Of a stretch of DNA of 64,000 nucleotides, positions 24,407 to 33,144 are shown piece by piece. Origin of the DNA: JBFMFH01 sp040752275. GTDB lineage: Bacteria; Acidobacteriota; Vicinamibacteria; Vicinamibacterales; JAKQTR01. The first letter of the stretch is position 1. The number at the start of each line of letters is the position of its first letter. A program made the translations under genes and the position numbers. Location: assembly GCA_040752275.1 (NCBI GenBank), contig JBFMFH010000022.1, positions 37,931-101,930 on the forward strand, read 5' to 3'. A model generated the notes under the pieces. That model searched no databases, was not told where the DNA came from, and saw only the letters and a program-made list of their open reading frames with translations.

Positions 24407-25903
24407 ATGTCGATTCTCGCCACCAAGTCGCTCGAGGTAATCAAGGCCGAGGCCGCCGAGACCGGCGAGCACAGCCTGAAGCGCGTCCTGGGTCCCCTCA
24501 ACCTGATCACGCTCGGGATCGGGGCCATCATTGGCACCGGGATCTTCGTGCTGACGGGGCAGGCCGCCGCGCAGCATGCCGGGCCCGGCATCGTGCTCTC
24601 GATGGTGCTGGCGGGCCTCGCCAGCGCGCTGGCCGGGTTGTGTTACGCGGAGTTCGCGTCGGGCGTACCGATCGCCGGGTCGGCCTACACCTACGGCTAT
24701 GCCACACTCGGGGAGTTCTTCGCCTGGATCATCGGGTGGGACCTGATCCTCGAGTACGCGTTGGGTGCGGCCACCGTTGCCGTGGGCTGGTCGGGGTACG
24801 TCGTGAGCTTCCTCGGGGATTTCGGGATCCAGATTCCCGCCGCGATCAGCGCCGCGCCGGGGACGGTCGTGACTCTGGCGGACGGCTCGACGGTGACGGC
24901 CGTGTTCAACCTGCCCGCCGTGCTGATTGCGTTGGCGGTCACCGCGCTGCTCGTGATCGGGATCAAGGAATCGGCGTCGGTCAACGCCGTCATCGTGGTG
25001 GTGAAGGTCGCGGTGGTGATCCTGGTCATCATAGCCGGCGCGGCCTTCGTGAATGCGGCGAACTGGCGGCCGTTCATTCCACCCAACGCGGGGACGTTCG
25101 GCGAGTTCGGGTGGAGCGGCGTGGCCCGAGGAGCGGGGGTGATCTTCTTTGCCTACATCGGGTTCGATGCGGTCTCGACGGCGGCGCAGGAAGCCAAGAA
25201 CCCCCAGCGTGACATGCCGATTGGAATCCTGGGCTCCCTGGTCGTTTGCACCATCCTCTACGTGCTCGTGTCCGGGGTCATGGTAGGCCTCGTCCCCTAC
25301 CAGCAGCTCAACGTCGCCGCGCCGATGGCCGTGGCCATCGATGCCGCCCGCGTCCAGTCGGAGGGCTCCGCACTGGCCTGGCTGATCGGTATGCTGCCGT
25401 TCATGGTCAAGCTGGGCGCCATCGCGGGCCTCAGCTCGGTGATGGTGGTCATGATGCTCGGCCAGCCGCGCATCTTCTACTCGATGGCGCACGACGGGCT
25501 CCTGCCGGCCTGGGCGAAGAAGATCCACCCCAGGTTCCGGACGCCACACATCACGACCATCGTGACCGGCCTGGCGGTCGCCCTGGCGGCCGGGTTCACG
25601 CAGATCAGCGTGCTTGGGCACCTGGTCAGCATCGGGACGCTGCTCGCGTTCGTCATCGTGTCACTGGGCATCCTGGTGCTGCGCTACAAGAGGCCCGACA
25701 TGAAGGCGCCATTCCGCACGCCGTTCGTGCCGTTCGTGCCGATTGCCTCGGCCATCGTCGCGCTGCTCTTGATGGCCAGCCTGCCCATCGAGACCTGGCA
25801 GCGGCTGATCATCTGGATGGTCCTCGGCGTGGCGATCTACTGGCTCTACGGGTACCGGCACAGCGAGGTCCGCAAACGGTTCAGGGCCGGCGGCGCGCAC
25901 TGA
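24407..25903 (+). CDS. APC-family amino acid permease (CAT-like)
   Basis: 498 aa, about 12-13 hydrophobic helices. LGIGAIIGTGIFVLTG is the substrate-binding unwound TM1 motif; FFAYIGFDAVSTAAQEAKNPQRDMPIGI and the GQPRIFYSMAHDGLLP loop are typical of the cationic amino acid transporter branch (YfnA/GkApcT type). Proton-coupled amino acid uptake; substrate not determinable from sequence. Monocistronic. Confidence 0.9.
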   Translation: MSILATKSLEVIKAEAAETGEHSLKRVLGPLNLITLGIGAIIGTGIFVLTGQAAAQHAGPGIVLSMVLAGLASALAGLCYAEFASGVPIAGSAYTYGYATLGEFFAWIIGWDLILEYALGAATVAVGWSGYVVSFLGDFGIQIPAAISAAPGTVVTLADGSTVTAVFNLPAVLIALAVTALLVIGIKESASVNAVIVVVKVAVVILVIIAGAAFVNAANWRPFIPPNAGTFGEFGWSGVARGAGVIFFAYIGFDAVSTAAQEAKNPQRDMPIGILGSLVVCTILYVLVSGVMVGLVPYQQLNVAAPMAVAIDAARVQSEGSALAWLIGMLPFMVKLGAIAGLSSVMVVMMLGQPRIFYSMAHDGLLPAWAKKIHPRFRTPHITTIVTGLAVALAAGFTQISVLGHLVSIGTLLAFVIVSLGILVLRYKRPDMKAPFRTPFVPFVPIASAIVALLLMASLPIETWQRLIIWMVLGVAIYWLYGYRHSEVRKRFRAGGAH

Positions 25904-26068
25904 CCGCCGGGCGCTCTTCGCGGGTGACCGTCCGCCGTTCGCGCGGGCCGTCGCACGCCCGGCGTGTCGTGCACCGGCGTCGCGCCCGTGGCCGAAGCCG
26001 GGCGGCTCACCTCCGCCATGCCGCGTCGCCGGGCCTGCGGCCCGCGAAGCCGCACCAAGTCTGCCGTG

Positions 26069-26074
26069 TATAAT
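26069..26074 (+). promoter_or_regulatory. TATAAT -10-like box upstream of K+ channel gene
   Basis: GTGTATAATGCCC context, almost the same as at 24318, 84 bp before the chosen ATG. No -35 evident. Confidence 0.35.
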
Positions 26075-26157
26075 GCCCGCTGCGACGGCCAGGGAGAGGC
26101 CCCAAGCCCGTCTCGCCGTCCGAGTCACGCCCGGTGGAGCGGTCAACGGTCCGGTGG

Positions 26158-27225
26158 ATGAGCGACACCGCGAACGGCGAGCAGCCGCGATCGAGCAGTC
26201 TCGCGCAACGGGATGCCAGCGCGATGCGGGGACCGCGCCTGGCCGTTGCGCTCCTGTCCTCCGTGGTCGGCGGCGGGGTCCTCGGCTACATGCTCATCGA
26301 GGGATGGGGCTTCTGGGACTCCGTCTACATGACGGTGATCACCGTCACGACGGTCGGGTACCGGGAGATCCACACCCTCTCCCGGCCCGGCGAGATCTTC
26401 ACGATCGTGCTGATCATCGCCGGCGTGGGCACCGCGTTCTACACCTTCACGCAGCTGCTCACCATTGTGGTGGAGGGAGGACTGCCCCGGCGCTTCGAAC
26501 GCCGGCGGCGGATGCGTATGCTCGAGGAACTGCGCGACCATTTCATCGTCTGCGGGTTCGGCCGGATCGGCAGCATCATTGTCGAGGAGTTCCGGCGACA
26601 GCACGTCCCCTTCGTCGTCGTCGAGCGAAATCCCGAGCGCGTGCAGGCGGCCATGGAGTCCGGAGGTCTGGCGGTTGAGGCCGATGCAAGCCGCGAGGAC
26701 GTGCTGAAGCGCGTCGGCATCGAGCGGGCGCGCGGTCTTATCGCGGCCGTCGGAACCGACGCCGAGAACGTCTACGCGGTCCTGACCGCGAGGGTGCTCA
26801 AACCTGACCTGTATATCATCGGGCGGGCGGAGACCGAGGACGCGGAGCGGAAGCTCCTGCGGGCCGGCGCCAGCCGTGTCGTCTCGCCCTATCGGATCGG
26901 GGCCCGCGAACTCGCGCAGACGGCCCTGCGGCCGGCGGTCGTGGATTTCTTCGAGTTGGCCACTCGCGCCGGCAATCTGGAACTGGCCATCGAGCAGGTC
27001 GACCTCGACGCGGCCAGCTCCCTTGCGGGTCGGTCGATCGTCGATGCCAACATTCGCCAGCGCTACGGTGTGATCGTGGTGGGGATCCAGCGAAGCGGCG
27101 GGCGCATGGAATTCAATCCTCCTGGGGAGGCGATCATGCGGGCGGGCGACCAGCTGGTCGTCCTGGGCCGCGTCGACGGCCTGCGCCAGCTTGAAGCCGC
27201 GGCGGCCGGAGGCGCGGAGGACTAG
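26158..27225 (+). CDS. 2TM potassium channel with RCK (TrkA-N/TrkA-C) domains
   Basis: 355 aa. TM1 about 28-46, pore helix and filter TTVGYRE at 64-70, TM2 about 77-97, then an RCK domain with HFIVCGFGRIGSIIVEEF (Rossmann GxGxxG) and a TrkA-C domain at the end. MthK/YugO-type topology. The filter ends YRE rather than the canonical GYGD. The start is uncertain: ATG 26158, GTG 26134 or ATG 26224. Six bp upstream of folD. Confidence 0.85.
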   Translation: MSDTANGEQPRSSSLAQRDASAMRGPRLAVALLSSVVGGGVLGYMLIEGWGFWDSVYMTVITVTTVGYREIHTLSRPGEIFTIVLIIAGVGTAFYTFTQLLTIVVEGGLPRRFERRRRMRMLEELRDHFIVCGFGRIGSIIVEEFRRQHVPFVVVERNPERVQAAMESGGLAVEADASREDVLKRVGIERARGLIAAVGTDAENVYAVLTARVLKPDLYIIGRAETEDAERKLLRAGASRVVSPYRIGARELAQTALRPAVVDFFELATRAGNLELAIEQVDLDAASSLAGRSIVDANIRQRYGVIVVGIQRSGGRMEFNPPGEAIMRAGDQLVVLGRVDGLRQLEAAAAGGAED

Positions 27226-27230
27226 GGCGT

Positions 27231-28169
27231 ATGGGGGCACGCATTCTGAACGGATCCGCGGTGGCGGGTGCCATCCGCGACGGCCTGAAGCCGAAGGTGG
27301 CTGCAATCACGGCGGACCGGGGCCGGCCCCCAGGCCTCGGTATCGTGCTCGCCGGAGATGATGCCGCGTCCGAGATCTACGTACGCAACAAGCTCAAGTC
27401 GGCCGGCGAGGTCGGCATTCATGCCGAGCTCGCACGGCTGCCGGGGACGGCACACATCGACGACGTGCTCGCGGCCGTCGCGTCCCTCAACGAGCGGGAT
27501 GATATCGATGGGCTGATTGTCCAGTCGCCACTGCCGGCCGGGATGGGCGCGGATGCCGAGTCTCGCGTGGTCGATGCCATCGCGCCCGGGAAGGACGTCG
27601 ACGGTTTCACGCCTGCCAACGTCGGGTATCTCGTCCAGAATCGGCCGGCGCTCGTCGCCTGCACGCCGGCCGGCATCATGGAACTCCTGGACCGCTCGGG
27701 TGTCGTGCTCGCGGGTGTCCGGGCGGTCGTCATTGGCCGGAGCGACATCGTAGGAAAGCCGACGGCGCTGCTCCTGCTGCACCGTCATGCGACGGTGACC
27801 ATCTGCCACTCGCGCACGGCTGATCTGCCCGGCGTGGCGAGCTTGGCCGACGTGCTGATCGTCGCCATCGGCCGGCCGGCGTTCGTGACCCGGGACTTCG
27901 TCAAGCCTGGCGCGGTGGTCGTGGACGTCGGCATGAACCGCGTGACCGACGAAGCCCTCGTCCGCTCCTGGTTCAGGCCGGATGCGCAGAGACTGAAGGA
28001 CTTTGAGAAGCGTGGCGCGCTGCTGATTGGCGACGTGCACCCGGAGGTGGCGGACGTTGCTGGCGCCCTCTCCCCGGTGCCCGGTGGCGTTGGGCCGCTG
28101 ACCGTGGCCATGCTCCTGTCCAACACCGTCCGTGCCGCGGAACGCCAGGGCCGGGCGCGCGGGGCCTGA
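27231..28169 (+). CDS. folD: bifunctional FolD (methylene-THF dehydrogenase/cyclohydrolase)
   Basis: 312 aa. Interconverts 5,10-methylene-THF and 10-formyl-THF. SEIYVRNKLKSAGEVGI carries the Y-x3-K catalytic pair; GLIVQSPLPAGM, PGKDVDGFTPANVG and VVIGRSDIVGKP are canonical; PVPGGVGPLTVAMLL near the end. Slightly longer than the usual 280-300 aa. Its stop overlaps coaE (TGATG). Confidence 0.95.
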   Translation: MGARILNGSAVAGAIRDGLKPKVAAITADRGRPPGLGIVLAGDDAASEIYVRNKLKSAGEVGIHAELARLPGTAHIDDVLAAVASLNERDDIDGLIVQSPLPAGMGADAESRVVDAIAPGKDVDGFTPANVGYLVQNRPALVACTPAGIMELLDRSGVVLAGVRAVVIGRSDIVGKPTALLLLHRHATVTICHSRTADLPGVASLADVLIVAIGRPAFVTRDFVKPGAVVVDVGMNRVTDEALVRSWFRPDAQRLKDFEKRGALLIGDVHPEVADVAGALSPVPGGVGPLTVAMLLSNTVRAAERQGRARGA

Positions 28170-28777
28170 TGCTGACGGTGGCGCTGACGGGCGGGATCGG
28201 GACCGGGAAGTCCGTCGCCCTCACGCGGTTTCGCGAACTGGGCGCCCCGGTCATCGAGGCCGACGCCATCGCCCACGAGGTCCTCGCTCCCGGTACTCCC
28301 GGTGCCGAGGCCGTGCGGCGGCGGTTCGGTCCGGGGGTCATGCACGCGGATGGCAGCGTGGACCGTCGCAAGCTCGCCCGTGTGGTGTTCGCGGACGAGG
28401 CGGCCAGGCAGGACCTGGAGGCCATCGTCCACCCGGATGTCCGCCGGCGACTGGCGGAGTGGGTGGCGGCCCGGGCTCGGGCCGGAGCCCGGCTGGCGAT
28501 CGTGGAGATCCCGCTGCTGTTCGAGATCGGACGCGAGGCTGAGTTCGACGCCATCGTCGTGACGGCCTGCGACGAGGCTGAACAGATCCGCCGCGTCATG
28601 GCGCGAGACGGGCTCACCGAGGCAGACGTCCGGCGGCGGCTCTCCGCGCAGTGGCCGCTCGACGAGAAGGTGAAACGCGCCCACTTCGTCATCCCCACGC
28701 ACGGACGCCGGGAGGACACGCTGTCGCGGGTGGACGCGGTCTGGGGCGAGCTGCAGGCCAGGGCTGACCGCGTCTGA
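28169..28777 (+). CDS. coaE: dephospho-CoA kinase
   Basis: 202 aa. Last step of coenzyme A synthesis. Walker A GGIGTGKS at 8-15, VIEADAIAHEVL, VHPDVRRRLAEW and EIPLLFEIG are typical. One-base overlap with folD indicates coupling. Confidence 0.93.
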   Translation: MLTVALTGGIGTGKSVALTRFRELGAPVIEADAIAHEVLAPGTPGAEAVRRRFGPGVMHADGSVDRRKLARVVFADEAARQDLEAIVHPDVRRRLAEWVAARARAGARLAIVEIPLLFEIGREAEFDAIVVTACDEAEQIRRVMARDGLTEADVRRRLSAQWPLDEKVKRAHFVIPTHGRREDTLSRVDAVWGELQARADRV

Positions 28778-28816
28778 TACGGCTGCGGTTCGTGCGATAC
28801 TCGTGGCTGCCCGACC

Positions 28817-29974
28817 ATGCACAGTCCGCTTCGCGTGCTTCGCCCCTGTCCCTCGCCGGTCGGCAACCCGTGTGCCTGGATCCTCCTCGGCATGGCCGCC
28901 GTCCTGACGGCGTCGTGTGGCGGATCGCCGACCACGCCGACGTCCCCGACACCGCCCGCGCCGCTGCCGACGTTGATCTCCGTCGCGCCGGCGTCGGGGA
29001 CGACGGCCGGGGGCACCGCGACGACGCTCACGGGCACGAACTTCACGGCCGGAGCGACCGTCACGTTCGGCGGCGTGGCAGCCACCGGCGTGAGCGTCGA
29101 CTCGGCGACGACCATTCGGGCGGTTGCGCCGGCGCATGGCGCGGGTGCCGTCGACGTGATCGTCACGCTGGGTACGCAAACCGCCATGCTGCCGGGTGGC
29201 TACACCTACGTGGCGCCTCCGCCGAATGCGCCGCCGACCATCACCGGGATCACGGTCCAGGGCACGAGGGCCAACGAGCCACCGAACTTCGCCGACCTCA
29301 ATGAAGAGGTGGTGGTGACGGCGACCGTGACCGATCCGGAGACGCCGATCGCGCAACTCGCATTCGAGTGGTCGGCGCCGGCCGGGACCTTCACCGGGTC
29401 CGGCGCCTCGGTTCTGTGGAAGGCGCCGAGCCAGGCGGCGACGCCCCTGTCGGTCACCCTGACGCTCAAGGTGACCGAGACAATCGCGGCGGCCGGCCCG
29501 GGTGTGCCGACAGCCAGCCAGAGCACGACCGCCGGCGCGGTGGTGTCGCTCCACGACTCGGCGAGGGAGATCGGAGACATCGCGTACCAGTTCCTGATCG
29601 ACTTCTCGAACTCGAACCTCGGACCCGAGTACGTGGTGCGGAACTTCTGGGACGGTTGCCCCGGCAAGGACGCGGAACTCGCCGATGTCCGCGAGAACCG
29701 GCAGCTGTTCGTGATTCAGTCATTCCGCATCGGCACGACGTTCCCCGTGACGGTCGACTTCAAGGGGACCTGTCCCTTCAGAAGCCGGAAGGCCGACGGC
29801 TGTGCGTTGGTTCCGGTGGAGTGGCGTTCGCTGCGCAAGTCCACCGGCGGGACGGAGACGGCGACGGGGACCGACCAGGCCTCGGCGGTGTTCAGGGATT
29901 CCCGTTGGTGGCTGTGCGACAGCGATTTCGACGGAACGGTGTCCAACCCACTCCTGCCGGCGTTCATCCGCTGA
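28817..29974 (+). CDS. secreted lipoprotein with IPT/TIG domain
   Basis: 385 aa. Signal peptide with LTASC lipobox (Cys about residue 34), a Thr/Pro linker, an IPT/TIG domain (SVAPASGTTAGGTATTLTG...VTFGGVAATGV...GGYTYV), then an Ig-like region and a C-terminal SnoaL/NTF2-like segment (DSAREIGDIAYQFLIDFSN...CDSDFDG). The last assignment is tentative. Cell-surface protein of unknown role, 39 bp behind coaE. Confidence 0.75.
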   Translation: MHSPLRVLRPCPSPVGNPCAWILLGMAAVLTASCGGSPTTPTSPTPPAPLPTLISVAPASGTTAGGTATTLTGTNFTAGATVTFGGVAATGVSVDSATTIRAVAPAHGAGAVDVIVTLGTQTAMLPGGYTYVAPPPNAPPTITGITVQGTRANEPPNFADLNEEVVVTATVTDPETPIAQLAFEWSAPAGTFTGSGASVLWKAPSQAATPLSVTLTLKVTETIAAAGPGVPTASQSTTAGAVVSLHDSAREIGDIAYQFLIDFSNSNLGPEYVVRNFWDGCPGKDAELADVRENRQLFVIQSFRIGTTFPVTVDFKGTCPFRSRKADGCALVPVEWRSLRKSTGGTETATGTDQASAVFRDSRWWLCDSDFDGTVSNPLLPAFIR

Positions 29975-30040
29975 GCTGCGGCGTCTGGTCTGAAGACCCG
30001 GCCTCCGCGCACACGGGGCGCGGCTTGGAGGGTGCGACGC

Positions 30041-31285
30041 CTACCGTGGTGCCGAGGTCAGTTCCGTGTCGACTGCCCCGACATTCTCCTGTGCGGGTGC
30101 GATTCGATCTTCGACGAACGTGTCCCACTCGTGACAGTGAGGGCACTGCCACAGCAGTTCGGTGCTGCGATAGCGGCAGCGCTGGCAGACGTGCGGGTCG
30201 AGGTAGAAGATGGCCTGGCGCGTGACGTCGATGTACCGCTCGACCGTCGCGCGGGGCAGGTTCATCTCGAGCAGCAGGCGCCAGATGGCCTGGTGCACCG
30301 CCAACGCGTGCGGGTTGTGGGTCACGGCCTCGAGCAGGAGCCCGATGGCCTCCTCGGTCTCGCCGCGCGCGCCCATGTGGACGCCGAGCGCGAGTCGTGC
30401 GCGCCATTCCTGGGGGTTCGCCTCGATAAGGGTCCGGCACAGAGCCTGGAACCGGTCGGCGGCGCCCTGCTGGTTCAGCAGCGACTCCAGCCGCTCGAAC
30501 GACAGGTACGCCCGCTCGGGCGCCACCTCTGCGACGCGCTCCCACGCCCGCGCGGCCGACGCGACATCCCCCTCGTAGAAGTGCACATCCCCGAGGTTCA
30601 GATGGGCCGGTACCGTTCGCTCGTCCAGATCGACCGCGGCGCGGAAACGGGTGCCCGCCCGTTCGTAGTTGAGCTGCTTCAGGTCCTGACGGCCGAGTTC
30701 GGTCTCGAGGAACGCCAGTATCTGGCGGTGCCGGGGCTGCTCGGCCTCGTCGGTCAACTCGACGAGCCGCTGCCGGACATCGCGCGCCTCCTGCCACTGA
30801 TGCTGTTCTTCGTGCAGCTTCTGGAGGTTCACCAGGGCGTACGGGTTCTGGGGGTCCAGCCGCAGGACTTCCTGGAAGGCCTCCAGCGCGCGATCCACGA
30901 AGCCGCCGCGTTTGTAGTCGAGTCCCAGGCAGAGGAGGACGTAGGCGTGCTCGAGCTTGGCCAGCTTGGGTCGCTGAAGCAGGCCCTGATGAATCGTAAT
31001 CGCCCGGCCCACCTGGCCCTTCTCCCGGTACAGGTTGCCGAGGATCATCTCGATCTCGAGCGCATCCGGCTGCAGCCGCGCCGCGTGGCTGAGCTCGTCA
31101 ATCGCCCGATCCAACTGGCCTGACACAAGGAAGTTCAGCCCGAGGATGTAGTAGGGAGACTCGCGCGCCTGGCGGCGGTCGATCCAGCGCCCTTCGCGCA
31201 GCTTGTACCGCTCCCAAGCCTTGCCCACGGCGATCCCGACGAGCAGGGTGACCAGCGCCGCGAGGAACGCCCCGTAGCCATCCAT
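30041..31285 (-). CDS. lapB: LapB (YciM)-like TPR/rubredoxin LPS regulator
   Basis: 414 aa. N-terminal TM anchor (GYGAFLAALVTLLVGIAVG), nine or so TPR units with ILGLNFLVSGQLDRAID at the start, and a C-terminal rubredoxin-type metal site CQRCRYRS...CPHCHEW. This is the LapB architecture; in E. coli LapB tunes LpxC degradation and LPS export. One-base overlap with the kdsD-type stop (TGATG). The context in a Kdo operon strongly supports the LPS role. Confidence 0.88.
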   Translation of the reverse strand: MDGYGAFLAALVTLLVGIAVGKAWERYKLREGRWIDRRQARESPYYILGLNFLVSGQLDRAIDELSHAARLQPDALEIEMILGNLYREKGQVGRAITIHQGLLQRPKLAKLEHAYVLLCLGLDYKRGGFVDRALEAFQEVLRLDPQNPYALVNLQKLHEEQHQWQEARDVRQRLVELTDEAEQPRHRQILAFLETELGRQDLKQLNYERAGTRFRAAVDLDERTVPAHLNLGDVHFYEGDVASAARAWERVAEVAPERAYLSFERLESLLNQQGAADRFQALCRTLIEANPQEWRARLALGVHMGARGETEEAIGLLLEAVTHNPHALAVHQAIWRLLLEMNLPRATVERYIDVTRQAIFYLDPHVCQRCRYRSTELLWQCPHCHEWDTFVEDRIAPAQENVGAVDTELTSAPR

Positions 31286-32241
31286 CAGAACATCTGCGTG
31301 CGCCACAGATCGTGGAGGTGCAGCACGCCCTCGATTCGGCGGTGTTCGTCGACGACCACGAGCGAGGTGATCTTCCGGTCCTCGAGCAGCTTCAGCGCCT
31401 CGACCGCCAGGCGGTCGCGGTCGATGGTGACGGGGCCCGGCGTCATGATGGCGGAGGCGTGTCGATCCAGGAGATCGGGCCCGCCGATGTGGCGACGCAG
31501 GTCGCCATCGGTGATGATGCCCAGCAGGCGCCCGTCGTCGGAGACGACGCACGTCATGCCGAGGCGCTTGGCGGACATCTCGGCAATTGCGGCCCGCATG
31601 GGGGTGTCGGCCTTCACGATTGGCAGTTCGCTGCCCGCGTGCATCAACGCCGACACCTTCATGAGCCGCTTGCCAATGCCGCCTCCCGGGTGAAGGCTGG
31701 CGAAGTCCTCCGCCCGGAATCCCTTCTCGACGAGCAGGGCCATCGCCAGCGCGTCGCCCATCGCCAGGGTCGCCGTCGTGCTGGCCGTCGGGACGAGATT
31801 CAAGGGGCACGCCTCCGCGTCGACGCCGCAGTCCAGCACGACGTCGGCCGCCCGGGCCAGTGGGGAAGTCGTGCCTCCGGTCATGGCCACGAGGCGGGCC
31901 CCGATGCGGCGGATGGTCTCGAGCAGGCGCAGCAGTTCCGGCGTTTCGCCGCTGTACGACAGCGCGACGACTACATCGTCCGTCTGGATGGCGCCGAGAT
32001 CGCCATGGACGGCCTCGGCGGGGTGGAGGAAGAACGCGGAGGTACCGGTGCTCGTTAGTGTTGCGGCGATCTTGCGGGCGATGATGCCGGACTTTCCCAT
32101 CCCGGTGACGACCACCCGTCCACGGCAGCCGTACAGGAGACGCACAGCCTCGCTGAATCGGCTGTCGATGCGGCCTTCGAGCGCCAGAACGGCCTCGGCT
32201 TCCGTACGGAGGACCTTCCTGGCGAGTTCGAGGTCCGTCAT
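31285..32241 (-). CDS. kdsD: D-arabinose-5-phosphate isomerase (KdsD/KpsF)
   Basis: 318 aa. SIS domain with VVVTGMGKSGIIARKIAATL and ALSYSGETPELL, then two CBS domains (about 195-318; DTPMRAAIAEMS, MTPGPVTIDRDR). Makes arabinose-5-phosphate for Kdo. ATGA overlap with kdsA places both in one coupled unit. Confidence 0.94.
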   Translation of the reverse strand: MTDLELARKVLRTEAEAVLALEGRIDSRFSEAVRLLYGCRGRVVVTGMGKSGIIARKIAATLTSTGTSAFFLHPAEAVHGDLGAIQTDDVVVALSYSGETPELLRLLETIRRIGARLVAMTGGTTSPLARAADVVLDCGVDAEACPLNLVPTASTTATLAMGDALAMALLVEKGFRAEDFASLHPGGGIGKRLMKVSALMHAGSELPIVKADTPMRAAIAEMSAKRLGMTCVVSDDGRLLGIITDGDLRRHIGGPDLLDRHASAIMTPGPVTIDRDRLAVEALKLLEDRKITSLVVVDEHRRIEGVLHLHDLWRTQMF

Positions 32242-33068
32242 GCCTGCGCCCTTCTTCCCCGGGCCTCATCGATGCGGGCGAGGAGCGCGAGGAGCGGTTC
32301 GAGCCGGTCCAGCGCCAGGGCATTCTGCGCGTCGCTCTTCGCCTCGCCCGGACGGTCGTGGATCTCCAGGAACACGCCATCGGCGCCTGCCGCCACGCCC
32401 GCCGGGGCGAGCGTGTCGATGTACTCGGCCTGCCCGGCGGTGACGCCGTCGCCGCCACCGGGCAGCTGCAAGGCGTGCGTGACGTCGAAGACCACCGGGT
32501 ATCCCAACCGACGCATGATCGGGAACGTCCGCATGTCGACGACCAGGTTGTGATACCCGAAGCTGGCGCCCCTCTCGGTCAGGATGATCCGCTCGTTCCC
32601 GGAGGCGGTGACCTTGGATACGGCGTGGCGCATGTCGTCGGGCGCCAGGAACTGCCCCTTCTTCAGGTTGACGGCACGGCCGGTTCGGGCCGCTGCGACG
32701 ATCAGGTCGGTCTGGCGGCAGAGGAACGCCGGGATCTGCAACACGTCGGCGACCGCCGACACGGGCTCGGCCTGCCACGGTTCGTGGATGTCGGTGAGGA
32801 CGGGCACCCCGAGCGCGGACTTGACGTCGGCGAGAACGCGCAGCCCCTTGTCGAGACCGGGGCCCCTGAACGAGGTGAGGGATGTCCGGTTCGCCTTGTC
32901 GAACGACGCTTTGTAGATGTACGGCACGCGCCAGTCCCGGGCGATGGAGGCGATGGCCCCGCCGAGGTCCACCGCGTGCGCCGGGCTCTCGATGACACAG
33001 GGGCCGGCAATCAGGACGAGCGGCAGCCCGCCGCCGATCCCGACCGCCCCCACTGCCACTGGCTCCAC
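32238..33068 (-). CDS. kdsA: Kdo-8-phosphate synthase
   Basis: 276 aa. LVLIAGPCVIES and YKASFDKANRTS, VPVLTDIHEP, IPAFLCRQTDLIVAAA, NLKKGQFLAP and FDVTHALQLPGG are KdsA diagnostic blocks. GTG 33068 chosen because the family begins about 15 residues before the AGPCVIES block; an ATG at 33104 would add 12 residues. A TATAAT on the minus strand at 33080-33075, only six bases upstream of the GTG, suggests a second, leaderless start. Confidence 0.92.
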   Translation of the reverse strand: MEPVAVGAVGIGGGLPLVLIAGPCVIESPAHAVDLGGAIASIARDWRVPYIYKASFDKANRTSLTSFRGPGLDKGLRVLADVKSALGVPVLTDIHEPWQAEPVSAVADVLQIPAFLCRQTDLIVAAARTGRAVNLKKGQFLAPDDMRHAVSKVTASGNERIILTERGASFGYHNLVVDMRTFPIMRRLGYPVVFDVTHALQLPGGGDGVTAGQAEYIDTLAPAGVAAGADGVFLEIHDRPGEAKSDAQNALALDRLEPLLALLARIDEARGRRAQA

Positions 33069-33144
33069 GCCGCCATTATAGTCCGGTGCTCGCACTCCCC
33101 TCATGTTGTCGTGCCAGGCCGACGGCGACGCTCGACGCGGAATG

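Noticed and set aside
23600..25621. 673-aa antisense ORF opposite accC and the permease
   Set aside because: His/Arg/Asp-rich shadow running through the heptamer array.
30041..32458. Single 805-aa minus-strand ORF
   Set aside because: Only the part from 31285 down is protein-like (LapB). The N-terminal 390 residues are an Arg/Pro-rich off-frame reading of kdsD.
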